In this document: positions 1 through 7,978 of the stretch, in pieces
How the letters are laid out: every line of letters starts with the position of its first letter
Position numbering within the stretch: the stretch's first letter is position 1
Source of the DNA: an uncultured bacterium
GTDB taxonomy: Bacteria > Verrucomicrobiota > Lentisphaeria > Victivallales > Victivallaceae
Length of the DNA: 64,000 nt
Assembly (NCBI GenBank): GCA_900551245.1
Contig: URVC01000006.1
Location: forward strand, 48,738-112,737
Direction: 5' to 3'
Notes under the pieces: model-generated
The model's database searches: none
The model's input: only the letters and a program-made list of their open reading frames with translations
Told to the model about the DNA's origin: nothing
Program-made: the position numbers and the translations under genes

Positions 1-273
1 AAGGGCGGCGAGCGCCGGATGCGCCACCCGCGCCAGAGGATTCTGCCGCTGTGCCAGCGCGCCCAGCCGGAGCGCCGCCGCCCCCAGCGTCAGCCTGCCG
101 GCGGAACGGCGCAGATATCCCCGTTCCACCAGAAACTTCGCCATCCGAAACAGCGTGCTCTCCGGCATGCCCAGCTCCGTCGCCAGCGTTTTCGCCGCCA
201 CCCCCTCCGGATGCCGCCCCGCCGCCTCAATGACGTCAAACACCTTGCTCAAACTCTTTTCGCCGTTTTTCAC
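1..273 (-). CDS. IclR-family transcriptional regulator (3' end outside window)
   Basis: The first 91 residues are visible; the gene runs off the left edge. Residues about 8-64 form the winged helix-turn-helix of the IclR family, with the recognition-helix region reading GMPESTLFRMAKFL and a wing ending in GRLTLGAAALRLG, a typical IclR sequence. I chose the GTG at 273 because an AGAGG ribosome binding site lies 8-9 bases upstream; another GTG lies three codons further upstream. The effector-binding domain is outside the window. The gene is divergent from a KDG kinase/KDPG aldolase pair, so a KdgR-like role sensing 2-keto-3-deoxygluconate or a related sugar acid is a reasonable inference from context. 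The family call is firm, the ligand is not shown. Confidence 0.85.
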   Translation of the reverse strand, partial: MKNGEKSLSKVFDVIEAAGRHPEGVAAKTLATELGMPESTLFRMAKFLVERGYLRRSAGRLTLGAAALRLGALAQRQNPLARVAHPALAAL

Positions 274-317
274 TGCCGCCACCTCTTGTATTTATCTCCC
301 GGATAAGATATATTAAA

Positions 318-343
318 ATATTGAGAATGCAATCTCACAATAT
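318..343. promoter_or_regulatory. putative IclR operator between regulator and kdgK
   Basis: This AT-rich gap holds an imperfect palindrome, TGAGAATGCAATCTCA (322-337; 14 of 16 positions symmetric), flanked by the further inverted arms ATATTG (318-323) and CAATAT (338-343). A second TGAGAAT half-site follows at 343-349. The position between a divergent IclR gene and its likely target fits an operator. Binding is inferred, not shown. Confidence 0.5.
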
Positions 344-388
344 GAGAATTTTTTATTTTTTTTCAATCCAATGCAAGGAGGCAAAGCG

Positions 389-1489
389 ATGAAAGATGGG
401 TACCTGGTCGGTTTTGGAGAGGTGATGCTCCGCCTCTGTCCGCCGGAGCGGAAACGGTTTGCGCAGGCGCTCCCGGGGCAGCTGGAGGCGACCTTCGGCG
501 GCGGCGAAGCGAATGTCTGCGCCTCGCTGGCGATGCTCGGGGCAAAATCCCGGTATCTTACCGCGCTGCCGGAAAATCCGGTCTCCGCCGCGTTCGCCGC
601 CCAGCTCCGCGGCCTCAAGGTGGATGTGGATCACATTCTCTACACCAAATCGGGGCGGATGGGGGTCTACTATGCGGAACACGGCGCGGCCCAGCGCGGT
701 TCGAACGTGGTGTACGACCGGGAAAATTCGGTGATCTCCCTGCTCGGTCCGGAGGCCTACGACTTCCCGTCGATGCTGGCAAACGCCAGCCATCTGCACA
801 TCACCGGCATCACCCCCTCCCTGAGTGAAAAGGCATATCTCACCACGCTCGAGCTGGTGAAATACGCCTCATCGCAGGGAATCAACATCTCCTGCGACCT
901 CAACTTCCGCAAGAAGCTCTGGAAGTGGCGCCCGGGAACCGCGCCGCGGGAACTCGCCGCCGAGTGCATGGGGAAAATCGTCCCCTATGTCAACTGGATC
1001 ATCTGCAACGAAGAGGACGCTTCCGACGTCTTCGGCATCGCCAGCGAAAGCAGTTCGATCGAAGAGGGGAAAATCGACGCGGAAGGCTACTGCGGCGTGG
1101 CCCGCCGTCTGCTGGAACGATTCCCGAAGGCGGAGTATGTCGCGATCACGCTGCGCGAAAGCTATTCGGCCAACCACAACAACTGGGGCGCGATGCTCTA
1201 CAGCCGCGCGGAAGGCAAGGCGTTCTTCGCGCCGAACGATGCAAACGACGAATACCATCCCTACGAGATCCGGAACATCGTGGACCGGTTCGGCGGCGGC
1301 GACTCCTTCGGCGCGGGGCTGATCTACGCGCTGCACAGCGAGGAGTACCGCGACCCGGCGACGGCGATCCGCTTCGCGGCGGCGGCAAGCTGCCTCAAAC
1401 ACACGATCCACGGCGACTACAACTACGTCTCACTCGCCGAGGTGGTCAATTTGATGAACGGCAGCGGTTCGGGCCGTGTCATGCGGTAA
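389..1489 (+). CDS. kdgK: 2-keto-3-deoxygluconate kinase (PfkB family)
   Basis: 366 residues. It is expected to phosphorylate 2-keto-3-deoxygluconate with ATP to KDPG in the cytoplasm. The PfkB fold is shown by the N-terminal substrate motif FGGGEANV (about residues 37-44) and the C-terminal signature DRFGGGDSFGAG (about 299-310), whose Asp is the catalytic base in this family. I chose the ATG at 389 because AAGGAGG sits 7 bases upstream; an ATG at 371 lies before that site. The next gene, KDPG aldolase, starts 21 bases downstream, so the two form an operon for the lower Entner-Doudoroff arm. A divergent IclR regulator and a palindrome lie upstream. Other PfkB sugar kinases are possible, but the aldolase partner favours KDG. 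Confidence 0.9.
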   Translation: MKDGYLVGFGEVMLRLCPPERKRFAQALPGQLEATFGGGEANVCASLAMLGAKSRYLTALPENPVSAAFAAQLRGLKVDVDHILYTKSGRMGVYYAEHGAAQRGSNVVYDRENSVISLLGPEAYDFPSMLANASHLHITGITPSLSEKAYLTTLELVKYASSQGINISCDLNFRKKLWKWRPGTAPRELAAECMGKIVPYVNWIICNEEDASDVFGIASESSSIEEGKIDAEGYCGVARRLLERFPKAEYVAITLRESYSANHNNWGAMLYSRAEGKAFFAPNDANDEYHPYEIRNIVDRFGGGDSFGAGLIYALHSEEYRDPATAIRFAAAASCLKHTIHGDYNYVSLAEVVNLMNGSGSGRVMR

Positions 1490-1510
1490 TATGGGAAAGG
1501 AGAAAATCCG

Positions 1511-2119
1511 ATGAGTTTTGCAGAGAAGTTGCAGAAGTGTCCGCTGATCGCGATTCTGCGCGGCATCACGCCGGCGGAGATCGACGCGGTCTGCGAGGTG
1601 CTGTATGAGTCCGGCTTCCGGATGCTGGAGATTCCGCTCAACTCGCCCGATGCGCTCGAGAGCATCCGCCGGGCGGCGAACCGGTGGCACGAGGGGGAAA
1701 AGATGCTAATCGGCGCCGGAACGGTGCTCAGCGCGGCCGATGTCGAGCGCGTGGCGGCGGCAGGCGGGAGGTTCATCATCTCGCCGGACACCAACGAGGC
1801 GGTGATCCGCGCGACGAAGCGGGCGGGACTTGTTTCGATGCCGGGCTTTTTCACCGCAAGCGAAGGCTTTGCGGCACTGCGGGCCGGAGCGGATTATCTG
1901 AAGCTCTTTCCGGCGGGAGCGCTGGGTCCGGGGTACGTCAAGGATCTGAAGGCGGTAATCAAGGCGCCGATCATGGCGGTCGGCGGAGTGAATCCGGAAA
2001 ATCTTCACGACTTTCTGAAGGTGTGCGCCGGAGCCGGGATCGGTTCCAACCTCTACAAACCCGGCCGGAGTCTGGAGGAAATCCGGGAAACCGCCTGCCA
2101 GCTGGTAAATCAGCTCTGA
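1511..2119 (+). CDS. eda: KDPG/KHG aldolase
   Basis: 202 residues, the usual length for class I 2-keto-3-deoxy-6-phosphogluconate aldolase. It cleaves KDPG to pyruvate and glyceraldehyde 3-phosphate. Visible family motifs are ILRGI near the N-terminus, LEIPLNSP with the proton-transfer Glu (about E40), GAGTVLS, SPDTN, and YLKLFPAG with the Schiff-base Lys (about K131). An AAAGGAG ribosome binding site precedes the ATG. It follows kdgK by 21 bases and is likely co-transcribed with it. 4-Hydroxy-2-oxoglutarate aldolase activity is common in the family and cannot be excluded. Confidence 0.95.
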   Translation: MSFAEKLQKCPLIAILRGITPAEIDAVCEVLYESGFRMLEIPLNSPDALESIRRAANRWHEGEKMLIGAGTVLSAADVERVAAAGGRFIISPDTNEAVIRATKRAGLVSMPGFFTASEGFAALRAGADYLKLFPAGALGPGYVKDLKAVIKAPIMAVGGVNPENLHDFLKVCAGAGIGSNLYKPGRSLEEIRETACQLVNQL

Positions 2120-2131
2120 GGAATCGGGGAG

Positions 2132-2177
2132 AGAGAAAAATCGTCGATTTTTGTAACAGAAATCACGATTTTTCTCT
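2132..2177 (+). terminator. nested inverted repeat after eda (terminator or attenuator-like)
   Basis: A perfect 12-base inverted repeat, AGAGAAAAATCG (2132-2143) and CGATTTTTCTCT (2166-2177), closes the kdgK-eda operon. The left arm can instead pair with a nearer GATTTTT (about 2146-2152), so two exclusive hairpins are possible. The U-rich right arm fits an end-of-operon terminator, though it lacks a clean T run after the stem. Confidence 0.5.
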
Positions 2178-2186
2178 GATTTGAGC

Positions 2187-2214
2187 TTGACAAAACCTCA
2201 TTTTCTGCTATATT
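2187..2214 (+). promoter_or_regulatory. promoter of tRNA-fMet
   Basis: TTGACA (2187-2192), 16 bases, then TATATT (2209-2214). The tRNA begins 18 bases after the -10 element. Confidence 0.75.
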
Positions 2215-2231
2215 AGACGTATCAACAACGT

Positions 2232-2306
2232 TGCGGGGTGGAGCAGTGGTAGCTCGTCAGGCTCATAACCTGAAGGCCGTAGGTTCGATTCCTACCCCCG
2301 CTACCA
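2232..2306 (+). tRNA. initiator tRNA-Met (CAT)
   Basis: 75 bases with the CCA end encoded. The acceptor arm is GCGGGG/CCCCGC at positions 2-7/66-71, and position 1 (T) faces position 72 (T), so the first pair is not Watson-Crick, as in initiator tRNAs. The D stem GAGC/GCTC has A11:U24, another initiator mark. The anticodon loop is CTCATAA on stem TCAGG/CCTGA, so the usual three G:C pairs above the loop are reduced to A:U, G:C, G:C. The T arm GTAGG-TTCGATT-CCTAC is normal. Confidence 0.93.
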
Positions 2307-2318
2307 ATTTCCCGATTT

Positions 2319-2345
2319 CAACCGGCCAAAACTGACCGGTTTTTT
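2319..2345 (+). terminator. intrinsic terminator after tRNA-fMet
   Basis: AACCGG (2320-2325) pairs with CCGGTT (2336-2341), followed by a T run to 2345. It lies 14 bases after the tRNA CCA end. Confidence 0.8.
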
Positions 2346-2369
2346 ATGCCGTTTTTTTGTGATAATGGT

Positions 2370-2398
2370 TTGGCATCCTCGCAAAATGCCTGTATAGT
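2370..2398 (+). promoter_or_regulatory. promoter of small exported ORF
   Basis: TTGGCA (2370-2375), 17 bases, TATAGT (2393-2398). It lies just after the tRNA terminator and 39 bases before the start at 2438. Confidence 0.6.
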
Positions 2399-2437
2399 AA
2401 TAGAGAAAGCAAGTAAAACGCAACTGGAGACTTCCGC

Positions 2438-2893
2438 TTGAGCGAACCAGCACCCGAAGAGAACGACCGACGAAGCAGCAGGAAGGCGGCTGTGCTCTGC
2501 CTTCTGTTGCTCTCCGCCCTCTTCTTCCTCCCGGGAAGCCGCGATGAACTCTCCTCGCGGCCGGCGGCTCTTTTTCCACAGTCCTCTCCGGTTGCGTTGT
2601 CCGCGGATCTCTCCGGCGAACCGGATGTTCAGGCTCTGCCCCGCGATCTCCGGAGCGGCTCCTGCCGCACGGTGGCTCCACTCAAGCTGAAGCCCCGCAC
2701 CCATTTCCCGCTGCGCGCGGTGTTTGCGGCGGATTTTTGCCCATGCGTGATGCAGGAAGAGGATGTACCTCATCCATGCGGAAGAAGTTTCGCCGGGATT
2801 CCGGCGCTTTCCGACATTCTCAACGATTCGGTGCCGGTCCGGGCGGGGCCGGCGGCGAAGCTGTGCTCTTCACCTCTCCCGGCGCTGTCCTGA
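2438..2893 (+). CDS. hypothetical small membrane or exported protein
   Basis: 151 residues from a TTG start with a GGAG about 10 bases upstream. A polar N-terminus is followed by one hydrophobic segment (AAVLCLLLLSALFFLPG, about residues 17-33), then a Pro-, Ser- and Cys-containing tail with no domain I recognise. A good promoter between the tRNA terminator and the start supports a real transcript. The ORF ends 77 bases before the DUF368 gene, so the two may share a transcript. A pattern around LSGEP is also found in the small exported ORF at 30476-30880, but the similarity is weak. Function unknown; it could also be only a leader for the downstream gene. Confidence 0.45.
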   Translation: MSEPAPEENDRRSSRKAAVLCLLLLSALFFLPGSRDELSSRPAALFPQSSPVALSADLSGEPDVQALPRDLRSGSCRTVAPLKLKPRTHFPLRAVFAADFCPCVMQEEDVPHPCGRSFAGIPALSDILNDSVPVRAGPAAKLCSSPLPALS

Positions 2894-2970
2894 CTGCACT
2901 GCATTCGATTCCGCGGAATGGACTCCGGGAGAAAATCCGGATCCATCTAGAATTCACGCAGGGATTTTAC

Positions 2971-3939
2971 ATGCAGGAAAAACAGTTTCCCTCTTCCAAA
3001 CGTTCCGTAAAAGAGTATTTACGCATTCTTTCATGCGGCTTCATCATGGGAGCCGCCGATGTCGTGCCGGGCGTCTCCGGCGGAACCATGGCCTTCATCC
3101 TCGGCATTTACGACGAACTCATCGAATCGATCCGCCGTTTCACCGGGAAGGAGTGTTTCTCCATGCTGTTCCGCTTTCAGCTCCGCCGGGCAGTGCAGAC
3201 GCTTCCGTGGCCTTTTCTCGCCACTCTCGGGCTGGGAATTCTGGCGGCCATTGCGCTCTTCTCCACCCCGATCCGCTGGATGCTGGAGCATCGGCTGGCG
3301 CTGATCCTCGCCTTTTTCTTCGGGCTGGTGCTCGCCTCCGCCGTCGCGGTTTTGCCGCGGGTCAAGCGCTGGAGTGCCGGGCGGTTCGTCGCCCTGATCG
3401 CCGGAACTGCCGCCGGTTGGCTGATCGTCGGCCTGCCGCTGCTGCAGAATCCGCCGGACTCCCCGTTCTATCTCATCCTCTGCGGCGCCGTCGCCATCTG
3501 CGCGATGATCCTGCCCGGGATCTCCGGCAGTTTCATCCTCCTTCTGATGGGGAAGTATCACGAGGTGCTCAACGCGGTCCACGAGTTGAAGAGCGGCGTC
3601 AATTTCGGTGAAAATCTCCTCACACTGGCGCTGTTTGTTCTCGGAATCGTCCTCGGCATCTCGTGGTTCATCCGGCTGCTCGGCTACCTGCTGCGCCGCT
3701 TTCATGACCTCACCATCGCCGTGCTGATCGGGTTCATGCTCGGTTCTCTGCGCAAGGTGTGGCCGTGGAAACTCGGCGACAGCATCGAAAACGAAAACAT
3801 CCTGCCGTCCGCCTTCGACAACACCTTTTTTCTGGCGCTTCTGCTCGGTGCGGCCGGCTTCGCGCTGGTACTGCTGATCGAACGCTTTGCCGGGAGGAAG
3901 GAAGAGGCCGCTTTGACCGCCGGAATGCCATCGGAATAA
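2971..3939 (+). CDS. DUF368 polytopic membrane protein
   Basis: 322 residues, almost all hydrophobic segments. The N-terminal GFIMGAADVVPGVSGGTMAF motif identifies the DUF368 family, and a second copy-like motif, ILPGISGSFILLLMGKY, occurs about 160 residues later, as is usual. DUF368 proteins have been linked to undecaprenyl-phosphate recycling across the cytoplasmic membrane, so a role in envelope polymer supply is possible. The ATG at 2971 keeps the family's usual N-terminus; the frame is open further upstream but that part does not look like the family. The ribosome binding site is weak. The CNNM/CBS gene starts 78 bases downstream on the same strand. Confidence 0.88.
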   Translation: MQEKQFPSSKRSVKEYLRILSCGFIMGAADVVPGVSGGTMAFILGIYDELIESIRRFTGKECFSMLFRFQLRRAVQTLPWPFLATLGLGILAAIALFSTPIRWMLEHRLALILAFFFGLVLASAVAVLPRVKRWSAGRFVALIAGTAAGWLIVGLPLLQNPPDSPFYLILCGAVAICAMILPGISGSFILLLMGKYHEVLNAVHELKSGVNFGENLLTLALFVLGIVLGISWFIRLLGYLLRRFHDLTIAVLIGFMLGSLRKVWPWKLGDSIENENILPSAFDNTFFLALLLGAAGFALVLLIERFAGRKEEAALTAGMPSE

Positions 3940-4017
3940 CCCGTACCATCGCCCCAACCAAAGAGAAACCACGCCGACAACCGGCGTGAAATAAAACAAT
4001 CAACAGAAGGAAATCGT

Positions 4018-5010
4018 ATGTTTACACTGGTTGCCGCCGTCGCGGTCGCAATGGGAATCTCATTTTTATGCTCCATCATGGAGGCGGCTCTGCTCAGCCT
4101 GAATCCCGGGAAACTGGCGATTCTGAGCAAGCGCCGTCCGAAGGTCGGCAAGATCTGCGAGGCGCTGAAAAGCGACATCGAGAAGCCGATTGCGGTGATT
4201 CTCATTTTGAACACCGCGGCGCACACCTTCGGCGCGGCGATCGCCGGAGCGCAGTTCGACAGCCTCTACGGGAGCGACTATATCTGGCTCTTTTCGCTGA
4301 TCTTCACCGTGCTGATGGTGCAGTACACCGAAATTCTGCCGAAGACGCTCGGCGTGCGTTTCAACGCCTTCATCGTCGCCCACACCGCGCGTCTGCTCAA
4401 ACTTTCCATCGCGCTTCTGACGCCGGTTATCTGGCTGGTTCACTTCGTCAACCGCCCATTCGAAGGGAAGGAGGAGGAAGAGGACACCGGCGCGGCCATG
4501 GAGGAGGAGCTCGACGCTCTCGCCTCGATGGCCCGCGAGGCGAAACACATCACGGTCGCGCAGGAGCTGGCGATTCAGCAGATTCCCGACCTGAAGGAGG
4601 ATAAGATCCGCCAGCTGATGGTCCCCCGGGAGGAGATAGTCAGCCTGACCGACGACATGTCGCGCGAAGAGGTTCTGCAGACGGCCCGCCGGTGCCTGCA
4701 CTCCCGCTACCCGGTCCGTTCCGCCGCGGAGCCGGAACGGTTCATCGGCGTCCTGGAGCTCCGTCAGCTGCTGTTTCACGACGGCGACTGGCGGAAACTG
4801 CTCCTGCCGGCGCAGGTGATCCCGGCGGACGAAGCGCAGCTCCATCTGGCAGAGAACAGCGAAAAGCTCGACTCCCGTCTGCTGCTGGTCAAGGATTCCG
4901 GCGGAAGCATCGTCGGAATGATCACCACCACCGACCTCTTCATGAAACTCTTCCGCAAGGTCGATCCGGCGACGGAACGCACGGCGGAGTGTGAGAGCGT
5001 CGCCCTCTGA
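4018..5010 (+). CDS. CNNM/CorC-type transporter with CBS domains
   Basis: 330 residues. Residues about 1-150 form the DUF21/CNNM membrane domain with hydrophobic segments and the SIMEAALLSL and EILPKTLGVRF motifs typical of this fold. An acidic linker follows, then a CBS pair (about 195-305) with QLMVPREEIVSL and GMITTTDLFMKL. Proteins of this kind export or sense Mg2+ or Co2+. The usual C-terminal CorC/HlyC domain is absent, so this is the short form. An AGAAGGAAA ribosome binding site precedes the ATG. It converges on the kinase-like gene at 5036 with only 25 bases between the stops. Confidence 0.85.
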   Translation: MFTLVAAVAVAMGISFLCSIMEAALLSLNPGKLAILSKRRPKVGKICEALKSDIEKPIAVILILNTAAHTFGAAIAGAQFDSLYGSDYIWLFSLIFTVLMVQYTEILPKTLGVRFNAFIVAHTARLLKLSIALLTPVIWLVHFVNRPFEGKEEEEDTGAAMEEELDALASMAREAKHITVAQELAIQQIPDLKEDKIRQLMVPREEIVSLTDDMSREEVLQTARRCLHSRYPVRSAAEPERFIGVLELRQLLFHDGDWRKLLLPAQVIPADEAQLHLAENSEKLDSRLLLVKDSGGSIVGMITTTDLFMKLFRKVDPATERTAECESVAL

Positions 5011-5035
5011 CCGTTCGCTTCCCCGCCGGAGAAAG

Positions 5036-5878
5036 TCAGCGGCGCGCGACCGCGTCGGCGACCCGGCGGGTAAGCTCGTCGAACCGGAGCGTCGTCCGGC
5101 GGTTCGCATCCAGATAAAACCGGATCAGTTCCGCCCGGAGTTCCTCATTCAGCTTCATCGCCGCAAACAGCGTCGCGAGGTCGCGGACGATCTCCCGGGC
5201 GAACAGCCGCTCCGGCAGCGGGCAGAAGAAGGCGCTGGTCACGTCGATCCAGAGGAGTTCCGGCGCCGCCTCCCCTTCCTGCTTCCGCCACAACAGATTG
5301 TTCGGCAGAAAGCCGCGGTGGGTGCAGTGCGCCTCATGCATCTTCGCCAGATGCCGGAGGTTGCCGCGCAGAAATTCATCGCGCAGCTCGCTCTCCCGTT
5401 CGGCGGCGCCGCCGGGGAGGAATGCGCGCCCGTCCCGGAACCCCTCCGCGAATTCCGTCACCAGGAAGGAGCGCCGCAGAATCCGGCCGTCGCGGAAATC
5501 GCCGCAACCGAGCAGACGCGCCACCGGGATGCCGATCGCCGCAAGGCCGCGGTAGTTGGCCGCCTCCCGGGCGTTTTTCGAATAGTGAACCGCGTAAAAG
5601 AGCGGCCGGGAGCTGTAGCTGCACTTGTAGATGACCGTCTTCGGCCCCGCCGGAGTTTCCATCCGGCACTTCCAGACCTCCTTGTGGCGGGTCTTCCAGA
5701 TGCACTCCGCACCGTCAAGGCCGCCCGGGGAAAGGATCTGCTCCAGCGCCGTCTCAAATTCCGGCGCCGCCCAGCGCCAGGAGCCGGAAAGTTTCGCCCC
5801 CATCTCATGCAGCATATTGCGCTTCGCCTCCCGGTAGAGCCGCCGGGTTCCGTCAAAATCGTTCACATCAGGCCTCAT
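5036..5878 (-). CDS. lipopolysaccharide kinase (KdkA/InaA)-like protein
   Basis: 280 residues with a protein-kinase-like fold: a possible ATP Lys in TVIYKCSY (about K85), a catalytic-loop region THRGFLPNNLLW (about 186-197) and a DFG-equivalent Asp in LLWIDVTSAF (about D212). The family phosphorylates Kdo or heptose in LPS core on the cytoplasmic side. The HRD aspartate is Gly here (H187-R188-G189), so catalysis may differ or be lost. I chose the ATG at 5878; no clear ribosome binding site is seen, but a promoter (TTGTAT, 17 bases, TAAATT) lies 25 bases upstream. A glycosyltransferase is divergent from it, and the two may act on the same surface glycan. Confidence 0.7.
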   Translation of the reverse strand: MRPDVNDFDGTRRLYREAKRNMLHEMGAKLSGSWRWAAPEFETALEQILSPGGLDGAECIWKTRHKEVWKCRMETPAGPKTVIYKCSYSSRPLFYAVHYSKNAREAANYRGLAAIGIPVARLLGCGDFRDGRILRRSFLVTEFAEGFRDGRAFLPGGAAERESELRDEFLRGNLRHLAKMHEAHCTHRGFLPNNLLWRKQEGEAAPELLWIDVTSAFFCPLPERLFAREIVRDLATLFAAMKLNEELRAELIRFYLDANRRTTLRFDELTRRVADAVARR

Positions 5879-5903
5879 CGTTGCATCGTGTTTTCCGCGG
5901 GAT

Positions 5904-5932
5904 AATTTACCACCGCCGCCGGGAAAATACAA
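5904..5932 (-). promoter_or_regulatory. promoter of LPS-kinase-like gene
   Basis: On the minus strand TTGTAT (5932-5927), 17 bases, TAAATT (5909-5904). Predicted transcription would begin about 20 bases before the ATG at 5878. Confidence 0.55.
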
Positions 5933-5994
5933 CCGGGCCGCCTGCGGAACCCCTCTTCCCGAAGCAAAAAAGTTCCGTTCCCGTCAAGTTCCGG

Positions 5995-6023
5995 TTGACA
6001 AACCGCGCTTCCCACGGTATGTT
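5995..6023 (+). promoter_or_regulatory. promoter directly abutting the glycosyltransferase ATG
   Basis: TTGACA (5995-6000), 17 bases, TATGTT (6018-6023). Only seven bases separate the -10 from the ATG at 6031, so the predicted transcription start coincides with the start codon. Confidence 0.65.
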
Positions 6024-6030
6024 ACACCCC

Positions 6031-7074
6031 ATGAAACGAAAACTCGCCATCTGCACCCGCTATTCCCGGCAGGGGGCCTCCAGCCGCCTGCGCTATTACC
6101 TCTACGCCCCGGCGTTGAAGGCGGCGGGCTTTGAAACGGAGTTCCACCCGTTCTTCGGGGGGCGCTACCTGCGGAATCTCTACTCCGGCGGCGGCAAATC
6201 GCACCTGCTCGCCGGAGCCGCGCTGGCGAAACGGCTGGCGCTCGCCCCCCTCCTCCCGGAGCGGCTGCTGATCGAATACGAACTGCTGCCGGAGCTGTCG
6301 TATTCCGTGGAATCTTTGTTGCTCGGCCGTCGCCGGTACGTGCTCAATTTCGACGACAACGTCTGGGAGAAATATGCCGCGCGTCCCCGCCTCGCCGGGA
6401 AATATGACGCGCTCTGCCGCCATGCGGCGGGGGTGATCGCCGCCAACGACTTTCTGCTCGAACGGATCCGGCCGCTCAACGCCAACACGATCAAAATTCC
6501 CACCGTGGTCGATCAGCAGGAATACGTTCCGACGACGGAGAAGTTCCCCCGTTTCACCGTCGTGTGGATCGGCACTCCGGTCACCTACGCCTTTCTGGAA
6601 CAGCAAGCGGAAACGCTCCGGGCCATGGCCCGGGCGGTTGAATTCGAACTTCTGGTCGTCGCAGGCAGACAGCTGGAGGCGCGGGCAATTCCGGGCGTGC
6701 CGATGCGCTTTGTCGACTGGAGCACCGAAACCGAAGCGGAACTCCTCGCCCGCAGCCACGCCGGCATCATGCCGCTGCCGGAAGAGGATCCCTTCGCCCG
6801 CGGCAAATCGGCCTTCAAACTGATCCAGTACCGTGCGGCGGGGATTCCGGCCATCGCCAGCCCGGTCGGGGAAAACCGCACGATGATCGTCCCGGGGGAA
6901 ACCGGGTTTCTCGCCCGCACTCCGGAGGAGTGGGTTTCCGCCCTGCGCACCCTGCACGACGACGAAGGTGCACGGCTCCGCATGGGGCGCCGCGCCCGCG
7001 AACTCGCCGCAGAGTGCTCCCTCCAGAAATACGCGCCCGTTCTGACCGCGTTTCTGGAGAAGACGCTCGGTTGA
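6031..7074 (+). CDS. glycosyltransferase family 4-like
   Basis: 347 residues. The N-terminal half has the loose GT-B domain and the C-terminal half the donor-binding region, with FTVVWIGTP, HAGIMPLPEEDPFARGKS and GIPAIASPVGENRTMIVPG, including the conserved Glu-rich nucleotide-sugar motif. It should add a sugar to an envelope glycan in the cytoplasm. The ATG at 6031 is used because the -10 element (6018-6023) overlaps the only nearer alternative ATG at 6019; no Shine-Dalgarno site is present, which suggests a leaderless mRNA. It is divergent from an LPS-kinase-like gene. Acceptor and donor sugars cannot be told from sequence. Confidence 0.85.
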   Translation: MKRKLAICTRYSRQGASSRLRYYLYAPALKAAGFETEFHPFFGGRYLRNLYSGGGKSHLLAGAALAKRLALAPLLPERLLIEYELLPELSYSVESLLLGRRRYVLNFDDNVWEKYAARPRLAGKYDALCRHAAGVIAANDFLLERIRPLNANTIKIPTVVDQQEYVPTTEKFPRFTVVWIGTPVTYAFLEQQAETLRAMARAVEFELLVVAGRQLEARAIPGVPMRFVDWSTETEAELLARSHAGIMPLPEEDPFARGKSAFKLIQYRAAGIPAIASPVGENRTMIVPGETGFLARTPEEWVSALRTLHDDEGARLRMGRRARELAAECSLQKYAPVLTAFLEKTLG

Positions 7075-7083
7075 GCGGCTCTG

Positions 7084-7890
7084 CTACTTCCCGTTCCCGG
7101 CTTCGAATCCGGCAAGTTTTTCCGCCAGTTCAAACAACCCCAGGAAGGTGTAGTTCGGGCGGTAGGAGAAGCGTTTCAGATCCTCCGGAGCGGTCACGCC
7201 GCTGAAGAGCAGCGCGGTGTCGATCTCCGCTTCAACGCCGGCGAGGATGTCGGTATCCATCCGGTCGCCGATGATCATCGCCTCGCCGGGATCGACGTCG
7301 AGTCGCCCGACGGCGCGGCGCATCATCACCGGGTTGGGTTTGCCGACAAAATAGGCCTTCATCCCGGTCGCCAGTTCAATCGGGGCGATCAGCGCGCCGT
7401 TGCCGGGCACGATTCCCGCCTCGGTCGGCCCGGTCAAATCCGGACAGGTGCCGATCAGCTTCGCCCCCTTCTGAATCAGGAAAACCGCCTTCTCAATCCG
7501 CTCGTAGCTGTAGGAGCGGGTCTCGCCGAAGACGATGTAATCCGGATCGGTGTCGTTCATCGAAATGCCGCGTTCGTAGAGCGCGTTGTACAACCCCGCT
7601 TCGCCGATGACGTAGGCGGTGCATCCGGGGTGCTGCCGCGAAAGAAATTCGGCGGTGGCGAGCGCGCTGGTGTAGAAGCGGTTCTCCGGCAGATCGATCC
7701 CCATGCGAATCAGTTTTTCCCGCAGTTCGCGCGGGGTGCGTTCGCTCGCGTTGGTCAGAAAGATGAATTTCTTGTTGTGCCGGGTCATCCAGTCGACGAA
7801 CTCCTTCGCCCCCGGCAGCAGCTGGTTTCCGTGGTAGACGACGCCATCCATATCGAGAATGAAGGCGGACTTGTTGAAAATCTTATCCAT
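7084..7890 (-). CDS. HAD-IIA phosphatase, NagD-like
   Basis: 268 residues. HAD motif I is LDMDGVVYHG (D13, D15), motif II is in FLTNASERTP, and motif IV is MIGDRMDTDI near residue 200; the C2 cap between motifs II and III is of the NagD/AraL size. Such enzymes dephosphorylate nucleoside or sugar phosphates in the cytoplasm. GAGAGGAG lies just upstream of the ATG. The gene has its own promoter at 7919-7947 and converges on the glycosyltransferase with a 9-base gap. Substrate unknown. Confidence 0.9.
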   Translation of the reverse strand: MDKIFNKSAFILDMDGVVYHGNQLLPGAKEFVDWMTRHNKKFIFLTNASERTPRELREKLIRMGIDLPENRFYTSALATAEFLSRQHPGCTAYVIGEAGLYNALYERGISMNDTDPDYIVFGETRSYSYERIEKAVFLIQKGAKLIGTCPDLTGPTEAGIVPGNGALIAPIELATGMKAYFVGKPNPVMMRRAVGRLDVDPGEAMIIGDRMDTDILAGVEAEIDTALLFSGVTAPEDLKRFSYRPNYTFLGLFELAEKLAGFEAGNGK

Positions 7891-7918
7891 GAAATGCTCC
7901 TCTCTTTCCGTGGAGGAT

Positions 7919-7947
7919 AATATATCATGCCCCGGCGGCCATTTCCA
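7919..7947 (-). promoter_or_regulatory. promoter of NagD-like gene
   Basis: Minus strand TGGAAA (7947-7942), 17 bases, TATATT (7924-7919), 29 bases before the ATG. Confidence 0.6.
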
Positions 7948-7978
7948 CTCAGGAATGTCCTCCGCACCGCTCCCGGCA

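Noticed and set aside
2737..2970. Upstream extension of the DUF368 gene from 2737
   Set aside because: The extra residues show no family sequence and overlap the small ORF at 2438 in another frame.
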